Assembly: GCF_027627575.1 (NCBI RefSeq)
Contig: NZ_CP114065.1
Coordinates: 7,192,001 to 7,256,000 of the forward strand
From: Kribbella sp. CA-293567
GTDB taxonomy: Bacteria; Actinomycetota; Actinomycetes; Propionibacteriales; Kribbellaceae
Length of the DNA: 64,000 bases
Reading direction: 5' to 3'
Shown here: positions 9,644 to 19,336 of the stretch, piece by piece
Position numbering within the stretch: the stretch's first letter is position 1
Layout of the letters: the number at the start of each line of letters is the position of its first letter
Notes under the pieces: generated by a model
What the model was told of the DNA's origin: nothing
What the model saw: the letters and a program-made list of their open reading frames with translations, nothing else
Databases searched by the model: none
Translations under genes and position numbers: made by a program

Positions 9644-9695
9644 TCGCCGAAACCTATGCCAAACACACGGTATGCGGAAAGCCCGGTGCCACCGA

Positions 9696-11021
9696 TCAGG
9701 CCAAGTTCCGCAGAAGATGCGCTTCGGCCAGACAGACCTTGGCGAACTCCTCCAGGTGCAGACCCTCGTCGATGCCGTGGGCCCGGGTGTCGGGGTCCTC
9801 CACCCCGGTGACCAGGACGGCGGCGTTCGGGAAGGCCTGCTGGAACTCCGCGATGAACGGGATCGAGCCGCCCATCCCGGTGTCGACCGGCTCCACGCCC
9901 CAGGCCGCGGCGAAGGCCGAACGGGCCGCGTCGTACGCCGTTCCGTTGGCGTTGATCGAGCACGGCTGGCCGAGATCGCCTTCCGTCACAGTGACCTGGG
10001 CTCCCCACGGCGCGTTCTGCTCGAGGTGGTTGCGCAGGGCTTCCATCGCCTTGACCGCGTCGTCGCCGGGGGCCACCCGCAGGCTGACCTTGGCCCGCGC
10101 GACCGGCACCAGGGTGTTGCTCGCGTCGGCGACCCGCGGCGCGTCGATGGCCAGTACGGCGATCGCCGGGCGGGTCCACAACCGGTCGACCAGCGTCCCC
10201 GAGCCGATCAGCTTGACCGAGTCCAGCACGCTCGACTCGGCACGGAACCGGTCCTCGGGATACTCCAGCGCGGCCGCGCGTGTCGCGTGCAGGCCGTCGA
10301 CCGCGACGTCACCTTCGTCGTTGTGCAAGGTGGCGAGCAGCCGGCACAACGCGGTCAGCGCGTCCGGTACGGCGCCGCCGAACAGGCCGGAGTGCACCGC
10401 GTGCTTCAGTGTCCGCACCTCGACGAAGCAGTCGACCAGGCCCCGCAGCGAGACGGTCAGCGCGGGCTGGCCGATCGCCCAGTTGCCCGAGTCGGCGATC
10501 ACGATCGCGTCCGCGGTCAGCTCGTCGGCGTACTCGTCGAGCAACTGCAGCAGGGTCGGCGAGCCGATCTCCTCCTCGCCCTCGACGAAGACCGTCACGC
10601 CCACCGGCAGATCGTTGCCGAAGGCCCGTACAGCGGCGAGGTGGGCGGCGATCCCGGCCTTGTCGTCGGCCGCGCCGCGCGCGTACAGCCGGCCGTCGCG
10701 CTCGGTCGGCTCGAACGGCTCCGACGTCCACTCCTCGAGCTTGCCGGTCGGCTGCACGTCGTGGTGGGCGTAGAGCAGCACGGTCGGCTTGCCGGCCGGC
10801 GCCGGCTTCTTCGCGATCACCGCGGGCGCGCCGTCCCCGGCGCGCACGATCCGCACCGCGAAGCCCTCGGCCTCGAACAGCGCGGCGGTCGCCTCGGCGG
10901 ACCGCTGGACGTCGGCCGCACGGGCCGGGTCCGCACTGACCGAGGGAATCCGGATGAGGTCCTCGAGGTCGGCACGAACACTGGGCAGAACGCGGTCGAT
11001 CGCCGCGGCTAGATCGGTCAT
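9696..11021 (-). CDS. M20 family dipeptidase
   Basis: Zinc-dependent exo- or dipeptidase of the M20 (ArgE/DapE/CPG2) family, 441 residues, cytosolic. Metal-binding motifs are seen in order: [10 protein letters not shown], then [12 protein letters not shown], then [11 protein letters not shown], which supplies the general base and a ligand. The dimerisation insert carries the conserved HSGLFGG. The likely substrates are dipeptides, but the exact one is unknown. ATG at 11021 is preferred to the GTG eight codons upstream because TAGGG lies just before it. It is divergent from the secreted-protein gene at 11104. Confidence 0.92.
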   Translation of the reverse strand: MTDLAAAIDRVLPSVRADLEDLIRIPSVSADPARAADVQRSAEATAALFEAEGFAVRIVRAGDGAPAVIAKKPAPAGKPTVLLYAHHDVQPTGKLEEWTSEPFEPTERDGRLYARGAADDKAGIAAHLAAVRAFGNDLPVGVTVFVEGEEEIGSPTLLQLLDEYADELTADAIVIADSGNWAIGQPALTVSLRGLVDCFVEVRTLKHAVHSGLFGGAVPDALTALCRLLATLHNDEGDVAVDGLHATRAAALEYPEDRFRAESSVLDSVKLIGSGTLVDRLWTRPAIAVLAIDAPRVADASNTLVPVARAKVSLRVAPGDDAVKAMEALRNHLEQNAPWGAQVTVTEGDLGQPCSINANGTAYDAARSAFAAAWGVEPVDTGMGGSIPFIAEFQQAFPNAAVLVTGVEDPDTRAHGIDEGLHLEEFAKVCLAEAHLLRNLA

Positions 11022-11103
11022 GCGCCCTACCGTACTGCGGGTCAATCATTTACTTTCTACCGAGAAGATCCCGAAGGTTACCGCCCGAACCCCGGAGGAC
11101 ATG

Positions 11104-12045
11104 ATGACCCGCCCCTTCGCCATCGTCACCGCCTTCGTCACCACCGCGGCCGCGCTGACCGCCCTCGGTACGCCGGCCAGTGCCGCGATCACCTGCGACA
11201 CCGCGGCCAACACCGGCAGCCCCTTCTACGACGGCCCGTCGGCCTCCAAGAAGTACGACGCCAGGTTCAGCAACAGCGCGAGCATTCCCAACCTCGGCAC
11301 GCACACCCCACAGGGCGCGGGCACTTGGTACAACTGGGACGGCTCCGGCAAGAACCTGCTGCTGGTCACGTCGTACCGCGCGGGCGCCGACTCGCAGATC
11401 TACGGCATCGACCCGGCCACCGGCTCCACGGTCGGCGTGGTGGCCATCGCCGAGGCACACGTCGGCGGGATCACCACCACCAAGGGCTGGGCCTTCGTCG
11501 CCGGTGCGGGCAGCTCCATCCGCAAGTACCGGCTGACCGAGCTCCGCGACGCTCTGAAAGCCGCCGGTACGCCGTACCTGGCGCAGGTGGGCACAGCGCG
11601 AAACGTGGCCGGCTCCTCGTTCCTGACCAGCTACGGCGACTCGGTCTTCTCCGGCAGCTTCAACGAGACCGGTCGCGGCACCATGTACGAGTACAAGGTC
11701 GCCACCGACGGCACGCTCACCACTCAGGCCGGTGCCTGGGAGGTCCCCACCAAGACGCAGGGCCTGATGGTGACGGCCAACCACTTCGTCTACAGCACGT
11801 CGTACGGGCGGGGTAACCGCAGCAACCTGTACGTCGTACGGCGTGGCCAGAAGGATCTGGACGCGGCTCAGCTGAGCTGCTTCCGGGCGCCGAGCATGAC
11901 CGAGGGCATCACCGAGTACAACGGCACGGCGTACCTGGTCTACGAGTCGGGCTCACACCTCTACAGCGGCGACTCGGCCACGCTCAACGTCATCCCGCGG
12001 ATGCACAAGGCCACGGCCTCGTCGCTGACCTCGCTGGTGCCCTAG
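11104..12045 (+). CDS. Secreted protein, probable beta-propeller, function unknown
   Basis: A 313-residue exported protein. MTRPFAIVTAFVTTAAALTA followed by PASA-AITCDTA gives a Sec signal peptide cut near residue 29. The mature part has repeated strands such as LLLVTSYRAGADSQIYGIDP, HVGGITTTKGWAFVAG and QGLMVTANHFVYSTSYG, suggesting a propeller-like fold. No catalytic motif is recognised. GGAGG lies 5 bases before this ATG; the ATG three bases earlier is too close. Its TAG stop overlaps the stop of the convergent kinase gene in a shared CTAG. Confidence 0.82.
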   Translation: MTRPFAIVTAFVTTAAALTALGTPASAAITCDTAANTGSPFYDGPSASKKYDARFSNSASIPNLGTHTPQGAGTWYNWDGSGKNLLLVTSYRAGADSQIYGIDPATGSTVGVVAIAEAHVGGITTTKGWAFVAGAGSSIRKYRLTELRDALKAAGTPYLAQVGTARNVAGSSFLTSYGDSVFSGSFNETGRGTMYEYKVATDGTLTTQAGAWEVPTKTQGLMVTANHFVYSTSYGRGNRSNLYVVRRGQKDLDAAQLSCFRAPSMTEGITEYNGTAYLVYESGSHLYSGDSATLNVIPRMHKATASSLTSLVP

Positions 12046-13526
12046 GGCCGCTTGTAGGAGGACGAACCCAGGACGTCGTTGACCTCGTCCTTGCTGCCGG
12101 CCCTGACCTGGGTCCGCAGCACTCCTACGCCGTTGACCAGTTGGTAGCGCTCACCCACGACCGGCTGGCCGCCGTTGCACTTGTAGAGGTAGATCGCGTT
12201 CTGCTCGGTGTAACCCGGGCCACCGTCCGCTACACAGTTCTCCGTCGGCTTGCCGGCCTTCGGGACCGTGACGCCCTTCTGCAGCTCGAGATAGACACCT
12301 GGTACGTCGCTGCTCTGCCGCCACTGACCGGTGTCGGTGGTGATCAAGAGGGCGGTGCCGTCGGCATTGGTCGACTGCTGGTTCCAGCTGCGGTCGACTG
12401 TCACCGACAACGAGTTCTCGCTGACGGTCACTGGAAGGCTCAAGACGAGCCGATAGCCGCCATAGCCACCACCCGCGGCCAGTAGCAGAGCAAGGACGAT
12501 CGTGACTGCCCATGCCCGGCCGGAGCGCCGTGAGCCCGTCCCAGCCGCCGACACCAGTGCCGCCGGAGCGGTCGCGGCATCCCCAGCGGCCTCACTGACC
12601 GGTGGGACTGTCGGCGCGTTGGCCGCTGAGAGCGCCGTCGGCTGGTCGATTCCGCCCGGCCCCGCCGGGACCGGCAGTTCCTCGGCCGGAACCAGCCCGG
12701 CCGGGATCTCGCCGGTCTCGTGTGCCTCTCGCAAGGCGTCGAGAAAGCTGTCGAGGTCCGGCCAGCGCTTGTCGCGGTCCGGCTCCAGGGCCCGCCGTAC
12801 GACGGCGTCGATCGCGTCCGGTACGTCGTCGCGCAGCGTGCTCATCCAGGGCGGCGGCTTCTCGATCCGCATCACCGCGCCCAGGCTGATCACGCCGTGC
12901 GGTGCCTGGCCGGTGAAGGCCGCGTAGGCGACGGCGCCGAGCGAGTAGAGGTCGGCGCGATGGTCGAGCCGGTCGCCCATCACCTGCTCGGGCGCGACGT
13001 AGGCCGGCGTACCGCCGGGCATGGTCAGCTGGGACACGGTCTCCAGCGACTTGCCCAGTCCGAGGTCGCCGAGCATCGCGCGCTGGCCCGACTCGTCGGT
13101 GCGGAACAGCACGTTGGCCGGCTTCACGTCGCGGTGCAGGACGCCGCGGGCGTGCAGCTGCTTCAGCCCGAGGCCGACCTGGCCGATGACGTCGACGACG
13201 TCGTCGATCGACACCGGTCCGGCCTTGATCCGGTCCGCCAGCGAGCCGCCGTCGGCATAGGTCAGGACGAGATAGGGCCGGCCGTCCTCGGTCTCGCCGA
13301 CATCGTGCACGCCGACCACATGTGGTGAGTCGACCCGGCGCAGGAACCGGCCCTCGGCCAGGAAGCGGCGCCGGACGTCGTCCTCGTCGATCCAGTTGTC
13401 GGACAGGATCTTGACCGCGACCTCGGCGTCGAGCTGCTCGTCGCGGGCCAGCCAGACGGTCGCGAAACCCCCGGCACCCACCCGGCGGACCAGGGAGTAC
13501 CGGCCGATCCGCGGTGGCTGGTCCAT
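12042..13526 (-). CDS. Membrane-anchored serine/threonine protein kinase
   Basis: Eukaryotic-type kinase of 494 residues. Residues ~10-275 are the kinase domain: GAGGFATVW loop, Lys39 in EVAVKIL, catalytic Asp133 in LHRDVKPANVLF, a DLG (instead of DFG) at the metal site, and GGTPAYVAPEQV. A Pro/Ala linker leads to one membrane helix (~343-363, VTIVLALLLAAGG). An extracellular domain of ~130 residues with two cysteines may act as sensor; it is not a PASTA domain. The ATG at 13526 begins the conserved MDQPPRIGRYSLVRRVG. It is divergent from three tandem anchored paralogues. Confidence 0.93.
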   Translation of the reverse strand: MDQPPRIGRYSLVRRVGAGGFATVWLARDEQLDAEVAVKILSDNWIDEDDVRRRFLAEGRFLRRVDSPHVVGVHDVGETEDGRPYLVLTYADGGSLADRIKAGPVSIDDVVDVIGQVGLGLKQLHARGVLHRDVKPANVLFRTDESGQRAMLGDLGLGKSLETVSQLTMPGGTPAYVAPEQVMGDRLDHRADLYSLGAVAYAAFTGQAPHGVISLGAVMRIEKPPPWMSTLRDDVPDAIDAVVRRALEPDRDKRWPDLDSFLDALREAHETGEIPAGLVPAEELPVPAGPGGIDQPTALSAANAPTVPPVSEAAGDAATAPAALVSAAGTGSRRSGRAWAVTIVLALLLAAGGGYGGYRLVLSLPVTVSENSLSVTVDRSWNQQSTNADGTALLITTDTGQWRQSSDVPGVYLELQKGVTVPKAGKPTENCVADGGPGYTEQNAIYLYKCNGGQPVVGERYQLVNGVGVLRTQVRAGSKDEVNDVLGSSSYKRP

Positions 13527-13689
13527 CCCCGCATTATGCTCGATCGCAGGTGCGACCAGGTCGCCGGAGTGCGCGTCCGGGACCGGTACGAGGCTCCCGA
13601 GGTACCCGTCGGCCGCCGGCCCGTTGTTGTGGGGACCTGTCGAACAAAACCGCTGCCGGCGGCGTCCTATCCCGGACGGGGACGAATCG

Positions 13690-14928
13690 ATGGGACGACC
13701 GAACGTGAGATCTGGCAACGGCGTGCTGGCCGCGGCGATGGCTGCGGTCGCAGTAGTGGCTGTGGCTGGCGGCGGGGCCCTTGCGGCCGGCCGCAAGTCC
13801 GTCACGTCCAACTCGGCGCTGGTAGGACCGCTCGCCGTGGGCCCGACAGCTACCCCGACCCCTCGCCCCGGCACCACCTCCCCCACGGCCCGCGCGACCC
13901 CGTCGACAGTGGCCACGACGCCGCCGCCGGCGACTCCGCCCCCGCCGGGCACCCCCACGCCGACCCTGCCGACGGTGAAGGTGGAGCTCGCCCGTCTGCC
14001 ACAGGGCCGCGCTCCTCAGGTGGTCTACCTCGACGGGCGGGTGGTCAAGGGTGGCCTCGGCAGCGACGTCCCGGTGCCCGGCCGGCAGCAGATCCTGCGA
14101 GCCGCCCGGTACGACGGTGACGCGCTGGTCGTCCTCGAGGTCGGTCTGGGGGGCAGCGAGCTCGTCCGCGTCGACAGTCACAGCGGCATCGAGCCCGAGC
14201 GCGTTGCCGATGTCGCCAGCCTGGTCAGCAACGCCGACGAGGACACGGTCGCCTTCGGGACGGCCCGCAGCAACCCGGACCACACCCGGCGCAAGGGCAA
14301 TGTCGTCCACTGGCGCAACAACTACGAGGACCGCAAGCTCGATCGCCCCGGCGACTGGGAGTCGAAGGTGCTGGCGGTGGTCGGCGAGACCGTCTACTTC
14401 GCCGCGCTGACCGATCGGGACGGCCCGGCCGCGACGCTGAACAGCTGGCACACCCGGAGCGGCAAGGTGGAGAAGCTGCGGTCCTTCAAGACCCCCGCGG
14501 GGGTGGACTTCCAGGGCGCGAACGGCGTCGACGAACTGGAGGGCGCCGACCAGACCTTCTGCTCGGCGATCCGTGAGCTCGGCAGTGGGAAGCAGCTCTG
14601 GCGGACCTGCGAGCACTCGCTGGACGGCTTCACCCCGGACGGCCGGACCGTCTTCGCGACCCCTGACTTCCACGCCGGTGGATCCGACCCGTGGACCAGC
14701 GCGATCGACACCGCGACCGGCACGGTACGGCGCCAGTGGACCGGCGTGCAGTTCCTCAGCGCCACCGCCGAGGACGACAACCACCTGCTGATGGTCGTCG
14801 CCAACGGTGAGCGGACGCCTGGTGCGATCATCAGGTGCAGCATCGACTCCGGCGCCTGTGAGCTGGCGACGAAACCCGCGCGGACGGCCGAACGGGACCG
14901 GCTCCGGCTGATGGGAGGGTGGGGATGA
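13690..14928 (+). CDS. Membrane-anchored extracytoplasmic protein, paralogue 1 of 3
   Basis: 412 residues: a short cytoplasmic start, one hydrophobic segment (LAAAMAAVAVVAVAGGGALA), a Pro/Thr-rich stalk (~45-95) and a ~310-residue outer domain. The outer domain shares marks with the next two genes: an RAPQVVYLDGRVVKGG start, a SGKQLWRTCEHSLDGFTPDG block, AEDDNHLLMVV and a C-terminal AIIRCSIDSGACELA. These look like propeller blades. Function is unknown. The next gene's ATG overlaps its TGA (ATGA). It is divergent from the kinase gene, 163 bp between starts. Confidence 0.8.
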   Translation: MGRPNVRSGNGVLAAAMAAVAVVAVAGGGALAAGRKSVTSNSALVGPLAVGPTATPTPRPGTTSPTARATPSTVATTPPPATPPPPGTPTPTLPTVKVELARLPQGRAPQVVYLDGRVVKGGLGSDVPVPGRQQILRAARYDGDALVVLEVGLGGSELVRVDSHSGIEPERVADVASLVSNADEDTVAFGTARSNPDHTRRKGNVVHWRNNYEDRKLDRPGDWESKVLAVVGETVYFAALTDRDGPAATLNSWHTRSGKVEKLRSFKTPAGVDFQGANGVDELEGADQTFCSAIRELGSGKQLWRTCEHSLDGFTPDGRTVFATPDFHAGGSDPWTSAIDTATGTVRRQWTGVQFLSATAEDDNHLLMVVANGERTPGAIIRCSIDSGACELATKPARTAERDRLRLMGGWG

Positions 14929-16160
14929 AGCAGCAGAACGCCCTACTGGCCATCATCGTCGCCGCTGTGACGGTCGCCGCGGTCGTCGCGGGTGGCGTCC
15001 TGGCCTCCCGCCAGGTGCCGCGAGCCGAGGCCGTCGCCGACGCCGTACCGCTGCCGGCGCTTGCCACGACGCCACGGCCGACCACTCCGCCGGTCCCTCC
15101 GCCTGCGACCGGTACTCCGCCCGCCGCGCCGTCCACAACACCGCGACCGCCCTCGACCGCACCGTCGGTTCCCTCGTCCGTTCCGGTGGCGACTCCTGGG
15201 AAGACGGCGACCTCGACCGGACCGACCAAGATCACCCTGGCCGTCGACAAGCTCGTCCGTGGACGGCTGCCGCAGATTCCCTACCTGGTCGGCCGGGAAG
15301 TTCGCGGAGGCGCCGGAGCTCCGCTCAGAATCCCCGGTACGGCGGACATCCTCGAGATCGCGCGAGTGAACGGCGCCGTACTGGCCCTGACCACCGATGT
15401 GAACGGCAGCAGAGTTCTGCGACTCGGCGGCGACGATCCGAAGAGCGTCCCGAACGTCAACCGGATGAAGATCAACGAGGAGCAGACCGGCGCCGCCTAC
15501 GCGGCCTCAGGCCCGAGCGGGTCCCCGGTGGAGGGTGGCACGCTCTATGCCGACTCCGGCGACCAGTTGAGGTCGCTCAAGGTGACCACCGGCTGGAACT
15601 TCCAGGTCCTCGCCTATGTGAAGGGGAAGGTCTACTTCCAGTCCGCCAGTCACCTCGGCACGGGCGGCACGACGAGCACGTACCAATGGACTCCCGGCGC
15701 GGCCGAGGCCGAATCGGTCCCGACCGTTCCGCGGCTGACGACGCTCAGCGCGGACGCCGAGGTGGCCGCCACGATGGTGCTGCTCAACGACGCCGGCAGT
15801 TGCTCGGCGATCACCGAGGTCGCGACCGGCAAGCGGCTCTGGAAGACCTGCGACTACTACCTCAACGGCTTCACGCCCGACGGCGCCACCACGTTCGGCG
15901 TCCAGTCGGGCGACGAAGGTTATTGCAGCCTCTCCCAGGTAGCCCTGGACGCGAAGACCGGCCGGCTGATCCGCGAGTGGAAGGGTTGCTTCCAGCAGGT
16001 CACGGCCGAGGACGACGAGCACCTGCTGATGGTCGCGGTCGCGGCGGGCGGTGGCGGGGATGACGCGGACCTGGCGATCATCCGGTGCGCGATCAGTACC
16101 GGCGACTGCGAGCTGGCCGTTCCCGTCAGCCCGAAGACCCGACTGAGGCTCGCCAAATGA
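14925..16160 (+). CDS. Membrane-anchored extracytoplasmic protein, paralogue 2 of 3
   Basis: 411 residues with the same plan as its neighbours: MKQQNALLAIIVAAVTVAAV membrane anchor, Pro/Thr/Ser-rich stalk to about residue 100, then an outer domain starting LPQIPYLVGREVRGGAG. Shared blocks are GKRLWKTCDYYLNGFTPDG, AEDDEHLLMVA and AIIRCAISTGDCELA. Cysteines occur at the same places in all three paralogues and probably form disulfides. ATG at 14925 has a strong GGGAGGGTGGGG box and overlaps the previous stop. Function unknown. Confidence 0.8.
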   Translation: MKQQNALLAIIVAAVTVAAVVAGGVLASRQVPRAEAVADAVPLPALATTPRPTTPPVPPPATGTPPAAPSTTPRPPSTAPSVPSSVPVATPGKTATSTGPTKITLAVDKLVRGRLPQIPYLVGREVRGGAGAPLRIPGTADILEIARVNGAVLALTTDVNGSRVLRLGGDDPKSVPNVNRMKINEEQTGAAYAASGPSGSPVEGGTLYADSGDQLRSLKVTTGWNFQVLAYVKGKVYFQSASHLGTGGTTSTYQWTPGAAEAESVPTVPRLTTLSADAEVAATMVLLNDAGSCSAITEVATGKRLWKTCDYYLNGFTPDGATTFGVQSGDEGYCSLSQVALDAKTGRLIREWKGCFQQVTAEDDEHLLMVAVAAGGGGDDADLAIIRCAISTGDCELAVPVSPKTRLRLAK

Positions 16161-16192
16161 CGCAGGTCCCCCCGACGGTCCGGAGGCCGGAG

Positions 16193-17383
16193 ATGAAGAA
16201 CAAGAACGGCCGGCTGGTCGCGCTGATCGCCTCGGTCGCGGTGGCGGCGGTAGCCATCGGCGGCGGCCTCGCCTACAGCAAGGGCCCGAGCGACGGTGCC
16301 GGCGCCGCGGTTCCGCTGGCGGCACCGACCACTCCGGCCCCGACGCCGGGCCCGACTTCGGCGCCGACTCCGAGCACTCCCCCGGTCCCGGGCAGCAAGA
16401 CCCCTACGCCGTCGGGGACCCCGGTCAAGCCCGCCGGACCGGTCAAGATCACGCTCGACCTCGCCAAGCTGTCCAAGGGCCGCGATCCGCAGGTGCCGTA
16501 TCTGGTCGGCCGGGTGGTGCGCGGCGGCGCGGGCGGCGAGCGGACCATCCCCGGCAAGGCAGCCATTCACGCGGTGGCCCGGGCCAGGGACCAGGTGTTC
16601 GCGATCGTCGAGAAGGGGCTGGGAACCGAGCTGGTGAAGCTCGGACCGGGCGACGGTCAGGCCGTGCGGGTGCCGGATGTCACCGCGCTGGTGTCGAGCG
16701 CCGACGGCGCCGCGGCGGCGTACTCCACGACCCGGATCGGCGAGCAGGGCGAGGAGCTCCAAGGCGCCACGGTGTACGCCGAGGACGTCGACGGAACACA
16801 GAAGCTCGCCCTGCCGAAGGCGTGGGGCGTCCGGGTCCTCTCCGTGGTGAACGGCAACGTGTTTTACGAAGCCAACGACACGCAGGGCGGCGCGTCCGAG
16901 CTGCACTCCTGGACGCCTGGTGAGCCGAAAGCCCAGCAGATCAAGGCCAGTTCGCCCACCGGTGTCTCTCCCGACGGCCGGCTGGTCGCTTCGATGGGTC
17001 TGATCAGCGACGGTGGCTCGTGCACCGACGTCGCCGAGATCGCCACCGGCAAACGGCTCTGGAAGACCTGTGAGAGCAGCATCTCGGGCTTCACCCCCGA
17101 CGGCCGGACCGCATTCGGAGGCGATGCGTACGCCGACGGCTACTGCTCCGGGACCACATCGGCACTCGATGCGACGACCGGGGTGAAACTGCGCGAATGG
17201 ACCAGCTGCTTCTTCCAGACCGTGCCTGAGGACGACCAGCACCTGCTGCTCGTCGTCGATGCCGAGAACGGCGGCGGCGCCGACGGCAACGGGCAGCGCG
17301 CGATCATCCGCTGTGACATCACCACCGGGACCTGTGAGCTGGCGACCCCGCTGAGCCGGTCCGGAGTGCGCATCGGCGAGTGA
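16193..17383 (+). CDS. Membrane-anchored extracytoplasmic protein, paralogue 3 of 3
   Basis: 396 residues from the ATG at 16193, which has GGAGG six bases upstream and gives MKNKNGRLVALIASVAVAAV, matching the N-termini of the paralogues. A second possible start is the ATG at 16157, which overlaps the previous stop and adds 12 residues. After the Pro/Thr stalk come DPQVPYLVGRVVRGGAGG, GKRLWKTCESSISGFTPDG, PEDDQHLLLVV and AIIRCDITTGTCELA. It is last in a three-gene tandem array. The outer domain may be a WD40 or PQQ-like propeller; no enzyme motif is seen. Confidence 0.8.
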   Translation: MKNKNGRLVALIASVAVAAVAIGGGLAYSKGPSDGAGAAVPLAAPTTPAPTPGPTSAPTPSTPPVPGSKTPTPSGTPVKPAGPVKITLDLAKLSKGRDPQVPYLVGRVVRGGAGGERTIPGKAAIHAVARARDQVFAIVEKGLGTELVKLGPGDGQAVRVPDVTALVSSADGAAAAYSTTRIGEQGEELQGATVYAEDVDGTQKLALPKAWGVRVLSVVNGNVFYEANDTQGGASELHSWTPGEPKAQQIKASSPTGVSPDGRLVASMGLISDGGSCTDVAEIATGKRLWKTCESSISGFTPDGRTAFGGDAYADGYCSGTTSALDATTGVKLREWTSCFFQTVPEDDQHLLLVVDAENGGGADGNGQRAIIRCDITTGTCELATPLSRSGVRIGE

Positions 17384-17443
17384 CGGCGTCTGCTCGCAGC
17401 TAACGAGCGCCCTGCCAGGAGTGATCGGCGGCAGACTGCTCCT

Positions 17444-18178
17444 ATGGAGCGAGTGGTGGTGCTGGCGGACATTCACGGCGTACTGCCTGCGTTGGAGGCG
17501 GTACTGGCCGAACCGGACGTGGCAGCGGCCGATGTGGTGGTGCTGGCTGGGGACCTCGCCAGTGGGCCGCAGCCGGTGGAGACGCTGGATCTCCTGCTGG
17601 GGCTGGGCGAGCGGGCCGTGTGGGTGCGCGGCAACGCCGACCGAGAGCTGGTGGAGCTGGCTCGCGGCTCGTACGCCGCGGAGCCACCTGACGAGGTCAG
17701 CCCCTGGGCGGCGAGGCAGCTCCGGCCGGACCAGGTGGAGCTACTGGCCAGCCTGCCGACCACTGTGACGATCGGCGACACCCTGTTTTGCCATGCGACC
17801 CCTCGCGACGACGAGGAGGTAGTGCTGATCGACAGTCCGATCTCCCGGTGGGCAGCGGTGCTCAGCGGCGTACCGGAAGAAGTCAGGACGATCGTCTGCG
17901 GGCACACGCACATGCCGTTCGCCCGGCAGGTCGACCGGCGGCTGGTGGTCAACGCAGGCAGCGTCGGCATGCCGTACGGCGCTCCTGGCGCCAGCTGGGC
18001 TCTGCTGAGTCCGGCCGGCGTCCAGCTACGCCGTACTGCGCTGGACCCGGCTGTCGCCGACAGGCTCGCCAGAGAGTCGTCGTACCCGGGGGTCGAGGAG
18101 TGGCTGGACGCGTACCTGCGCTCCAACTACTCCGACACCGAGGCACTTGAGGCGTTCAGAGCACGCTCCGAGGTCTGA
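17444..18178 (+). CDS. Metallophosphoesterase
   Basis: Calcineurin-like phosphoesterase, 244 residues. The metal-binding signature is complete: DIHG at the N-terminus, VLAGDLASGPQP, VRGNADRE (GNxD), a mid-protein FCHATP and C-terminal CGHTHMPF, followed by VNAGSVGMPYG. This resembles YfcE/MJ0936-type small phosphodiesterases. The natural substrate is unknown. No signal peptide, so cytosolic. It starts 60 bp after the paralogue array and ends 17 bp before the sensor kinase gene, so it may be co-transcribed with the two-component system. Confidence 0.9.
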   Translation: MERVVVLADIHGVLPALEAVLAEPDVAAADVVVLAGDLASGPQPVETLDLLLGLGERAVWVRGNADRELVELARGSYAAEPPDEVSPWAARQLRPDQVELLASLPTTVTIGDTLFCHATPRDDEEVVLIDSPISRWAAVLSGVPEEVRTIVCGHTHMPFARQVDRRLVVNAGSVGMPYGAPGASWALLSPAGVQLRRTALDPAVADRLARESSYPGVEEWLDAYLRSNYSDTEALEAFRARSEV

Positions 18179-18195
18179 GCGGCTACCGTCGGGGC

Positions 18196-19326
18196 ATGTT
18201 TGCCCGGCGACGGAAGCACTTCGGCACCTCGGCCGACAAGGCGACGTACGCGACCCTGCACACCGCCTCACTGGCGACGCCGAGTCTGCGCGAAGGCCTG
18301 ACTCCCGAGGCGGCGACCAAGGCGAGCAAGCACCTCCGTGACCTGCTCGGTACTGCGGCCATCGCGATCTGCGACTCGACCAGTGTGCTGGCCTGGGACG
18401 GTGTCGGCGGCGCGTACGAGGACTATCACCGTGGCGTGGCAAGGACAATCGCTGCAGCTACCCTGCGCACCGGCCGGACCGCAGTTCTAGGTGCTCATGA
18501 TGTCGCCTGCGGTGATCCCCAGTGCCCGATCCGTACTGCGGTGGTCGCGCCGATCGTCACCGAAGATCGCGTAGTAGCCGTCCTGCTCGCCTACAGCCCA
18601 CGCTCGTCGGCAGCGCTTGTTCGGGCCACCGAAGAGGTCGCCAGGTGGGTTTCCGGCCAGGTCGAGCTCGCTGAGCTCAACAAGGAGCGCACCCGGGCCA
18701 TGGAGGCCGAACTGCGGGCACTGCGGGCGCAGATCAGCCCCCACTTCATCTACAACGCGCTGGCCGCGATCGCGTCCTTCGTCCGGACCGACCCGGAGCG
18801 CGCCCGCGAACTGCTGCTCGAGTTCGCCGACTTCTCCCGCTACGCGTTGCGCCGCGGCGGCGAGTTCACCACGTTGTCCGACGAGTTGCGCAACGTCGAG
18901 CGGTACCTCGTGCTGGAGCAGGCCCGGTTCGGCGACCGGCTCAAGGTCTCGCTGCTGATCGCCCCCGAGGTGCTGTCGGTGGCGATCCCGTACCTGGTCG
19001 TGCAGCCGTTGGTGGAGAACGCCGTCCGGCACGGACTCGACGGCACGACCGGGATCGGCAAGATCACCATCCGGGCCCAGGACCGCGGACTGGAGGCGGA
19101 GATCAGCGTCGAGGACGACGGCTCGGGCAGCGACCCCGAGGTGATCCGCGCTGCCCTCGCGGGCGAGTCGGCCGGCGACTCGGTCGGCCTCGGCAACGTC
19201 GACGCCCGGCTCCGCCAGGTCTACGGCGACGCCTACGGCCTGGTGGTCGAGACCGCTCCGGGAGCGGGCACAAAGGTCAGCTTCCGGGTGCCCAAATACT
19301 CCTCAGGCGTGCATGCGTCCGCTTAG
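18196..19326 (+). CDS. LytS-type sensor histidine kinase
   Basis: 376 residues. Residues ~25-155 look like a GAF-type sensing domain (LLGTAAIAICDSTSVLAWDG, then ACGDPQCPIRTAVVAPI); its cysteines could bind a ligand or metal. The kinase core is of the His_kinase/LytS class: H183 in RAQISPHFIYNALAAI, LSDELRNVERYLVLEQ, the N-box VVQPLVENAVRHGL and VEDDGSGSDPE. No membrane segments are evident, so it is probably cytosolic. It is followed by a LytTR response regulator (10 bp between stop and start) and symporter genes, which suggests control of carboxylate uptake. Confidence 0.92.
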   Translation: MFARRRKHFGTSADKATYATLHTASLATPSLREGLTPEAATKASKHLRDLLGTAAIAICDSTSVLAWDGVGGAYEDYHRGVARTIAAATLRTGRTAVLGAHDVACGDPQCPIRTAVVAPIVTEDRVVAVLLAYSPRSSAALVRATEEVARWVSGQVELAELNKERTRAMEAELRALRAQISPHFIYNALAAIASFVRTDPERARELLLEFADFSRYALRRGGEFTTLSDELRNVERYLVLEQARFGDRLKVSLLIAPEVLSVAIPYLVVQPLVENAVRHGLDGTTGIGKITIRAQDRGLEAEISVEDDGSGSDPEVIRAALAGESAGDSVGLGNVDARLRQVYGDAYGLVVETAPGAGTKVSFRVPKYSSGVHASA

Positions 19327-19336
19327 TCTGTCGCCC

